In this document: positions 63,425 through 64,000 of the stretch, one piece after another | Layout of the letters: the number at the start of each line of letters is the position of its first letter | Position numbering within the stretch: position 1 is the first letter of the stretch | Origin: JANQOH01 sp965243325 | Lineage (GTDB): Bacteria; Pseudomonadota; Alphaproteobacteria; UBA7887 | Length of the DNA: 64,000 nt | NCBI GenBank assembly: GCA_965243325.1 | Contig: CBDEUQ010000003.1 | Span: 744,001 to 808,000, forward strand | Direction of reading: 5' to 3' | Notes under the pieces: model-generated | What the model was told of the DNA's origin: nothing | Database searches by the model: none | Seen by the model: only the letters and a program-made list of their open reading frames with translations | Position numbers and translations under genes: made by a program

Positions 63425-64000
63425 CTACTTCGGGTGCGGCCGCCGTCCCCAGATGTCGGCGTGATCGGCCCACAGGCGGTAGCCTTCGCCGGCGAGGCGG
63501 CGCGCCAGGCGCCGCCGGTCCGACGGGGCCAGGTGGCTGTGTTCCCACTGCACGAGCTCCGGCCGCCAGCCCAGGTCGAACGCCATGTCGACGATCTCGC
63601 CGTCGAAACCTTCCGCGTCGACGAGCAGGATGTCGGGCCGTGCGATTCCCGCTCCCGCGGCGGCGCGCGCGAGGGTCGTGACGGGAATGGTGAGGCTGAC
63701 GATCGCCGATGCGACGACCGCGGGCGGCAGCGTCCGGTCCCGCCTCTTCAGCAAGCGTTCCACGTGCGCGCGATCGAACGAGGCGATGCGGTTCGTCACC
63801 CCCTTCCGCAACGCCGCCGCCGCCCCGCCGTCGACCGAATACAGCGTCCGTTCGCCGGTCTCGCGGTCGATCGCGGCGTTCAGGCAGACGACGTTGGGCG
63901 CGCCGCGATACCGCGCCCGGAGGCGGGCGAACGCATCGGCCTGCGGTTCGATGAGCAGCGCCTTGTGCACCGTCTCGCGAAAGCGGTCGATGGTGCCGAC
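63425..64000 (-). CDS. FkbM-type methyltransferase, 5' part outside window
   Basis: The frame is open to the right edge, so the N-terminus is missing. The visible 191 residues have the FkbM pattern: LLIEPQADAFARLRARYRGA, VVCLNAAIDRETGERTLYSV and the catalytic-region DILLVDAEGFDGEIV. It probably O-methylates a sugar or a small molecule. It is convergent with the dehydrogenase gene. Confidence 0.85.
   Translation of the reverse strand, partial: VGTIDRFRETVHKALLIEPQADAFARLRARYRGAPNVVCLNAAIDRETGERTLYSVDGGAAAALRKGVTNRIASFDRAHVERLLKRRDRTLPPAVVASAIVSLTIPVTTLARAAAGAGIARPDILLVDAEGFDGEIVDMAFDLGWRPELVQWEHSHLAPSDRRRLARRLAGEGYRLWADHADIWGRRPHPK

Overview
This is a GC-rich, densely coded chromosomal window with about 65 genes and no gap over 300 bases outside genes. 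Gene content and order point to an alphaproteobacterium of the Rhodospirillales type. The signs are the lgt–midA–pgeF–prs–rplY–pth–ychF run, the rsmI–yraN–BON lipoprotein–gshB–yifB run, leuB next to asd, a short FdhD and a TIGR02186 gene beside a TauE/SafE gene. I inferred the taxon from content only. I found no rRNA, tRNA or CRISPR array. ATGA/GTGA four-base stop/start overlaps recur, so translational coupling is common.

Layout. 1-4.4 kb: 3' end of leuB, a DUF962 gene, asd, a frameshifted Tat-exported PhoX-like gene and a carboxymuconolactone-decarboxylase-like gene. 4.5-13.7 kb, minus strand: lgt, midA, pgeF, a tiny ORF, a lipoprotein, prs, rplY, pth, ychF, a dienelactone hydrolase, an FKBP isomerase and mtnP. 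13.7-15.4 kb, plus strand: ubiK, a YbjN-like gene and proC.

15.4-20.4 kb: an acyl-CoA carboxylase carboxyltransferase gene is split by a 3.4-kb element. The element carries a DUF5372-like gene, then a coupled operon of an HTH protein, a 101-aa unknown and a 673-aa large serine recombinase. Its ends share a CG dinucleotide flanked inside by imperfect inverted repeats. Removing exactly the sequence between the two CG copies rejoins the carboxylase in frame, giving 537 codons. This is the most interesting feature of the window.

20.5-29.9 kb: a glycosyltransferase, fdhD–mobA, a FrnE/DsbA-like oxidoreductase, a lipoprotein with a 23-codon leader ORF, thrB–rnhA, a peroxiredoxin, a DsbD-like protein, a YqgE/AlgH protein and a RimJ-type acetyltransferase. 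29.9-42.3 kb, minus strand: tusA-like, an M16 peptidase, thrC, a universal stress protein, TIGR02186 and TauE/SafE genes, trpS, murJ, glnD and an N-acyl-D-amino-acid deacylase-like amidohydrolase.

42.4-48 kb, plus strand: an exported CxxCH protein of unknown role, then rph–rdgB–hemW, a DUF1330 gene and a GST. 48-55.4 kb: a minus-strand LpoA-like lipoprotein, then plus-strand rsmI, yraN, BON lipoprotein, gshB, yifB/comM, pyrE and a frameshifted lipoprotein gene. 55.4-64 kb: an OmpR-type response regulator, a GhrA-like reductase, a membrane protein, two tandem GYF_2 membrane proteins, an enolase-superfamily enzyme, ada, a zinc-type alcohol dehydrogenase/quinone reductase and a 5'-truncated FkbM-type methyltransferase.

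Most genes are housekeeping: amino-acid synthesis (leuB, asd, thrB, thrC, proC), translation (rplY, pth, trpS, rsmI), nucleotides (prs, pyrE, rdgB), envelope (lgt, murJ) and thiol/redox balance (gshB, GST, peroxiredoxin, DsbD-like).
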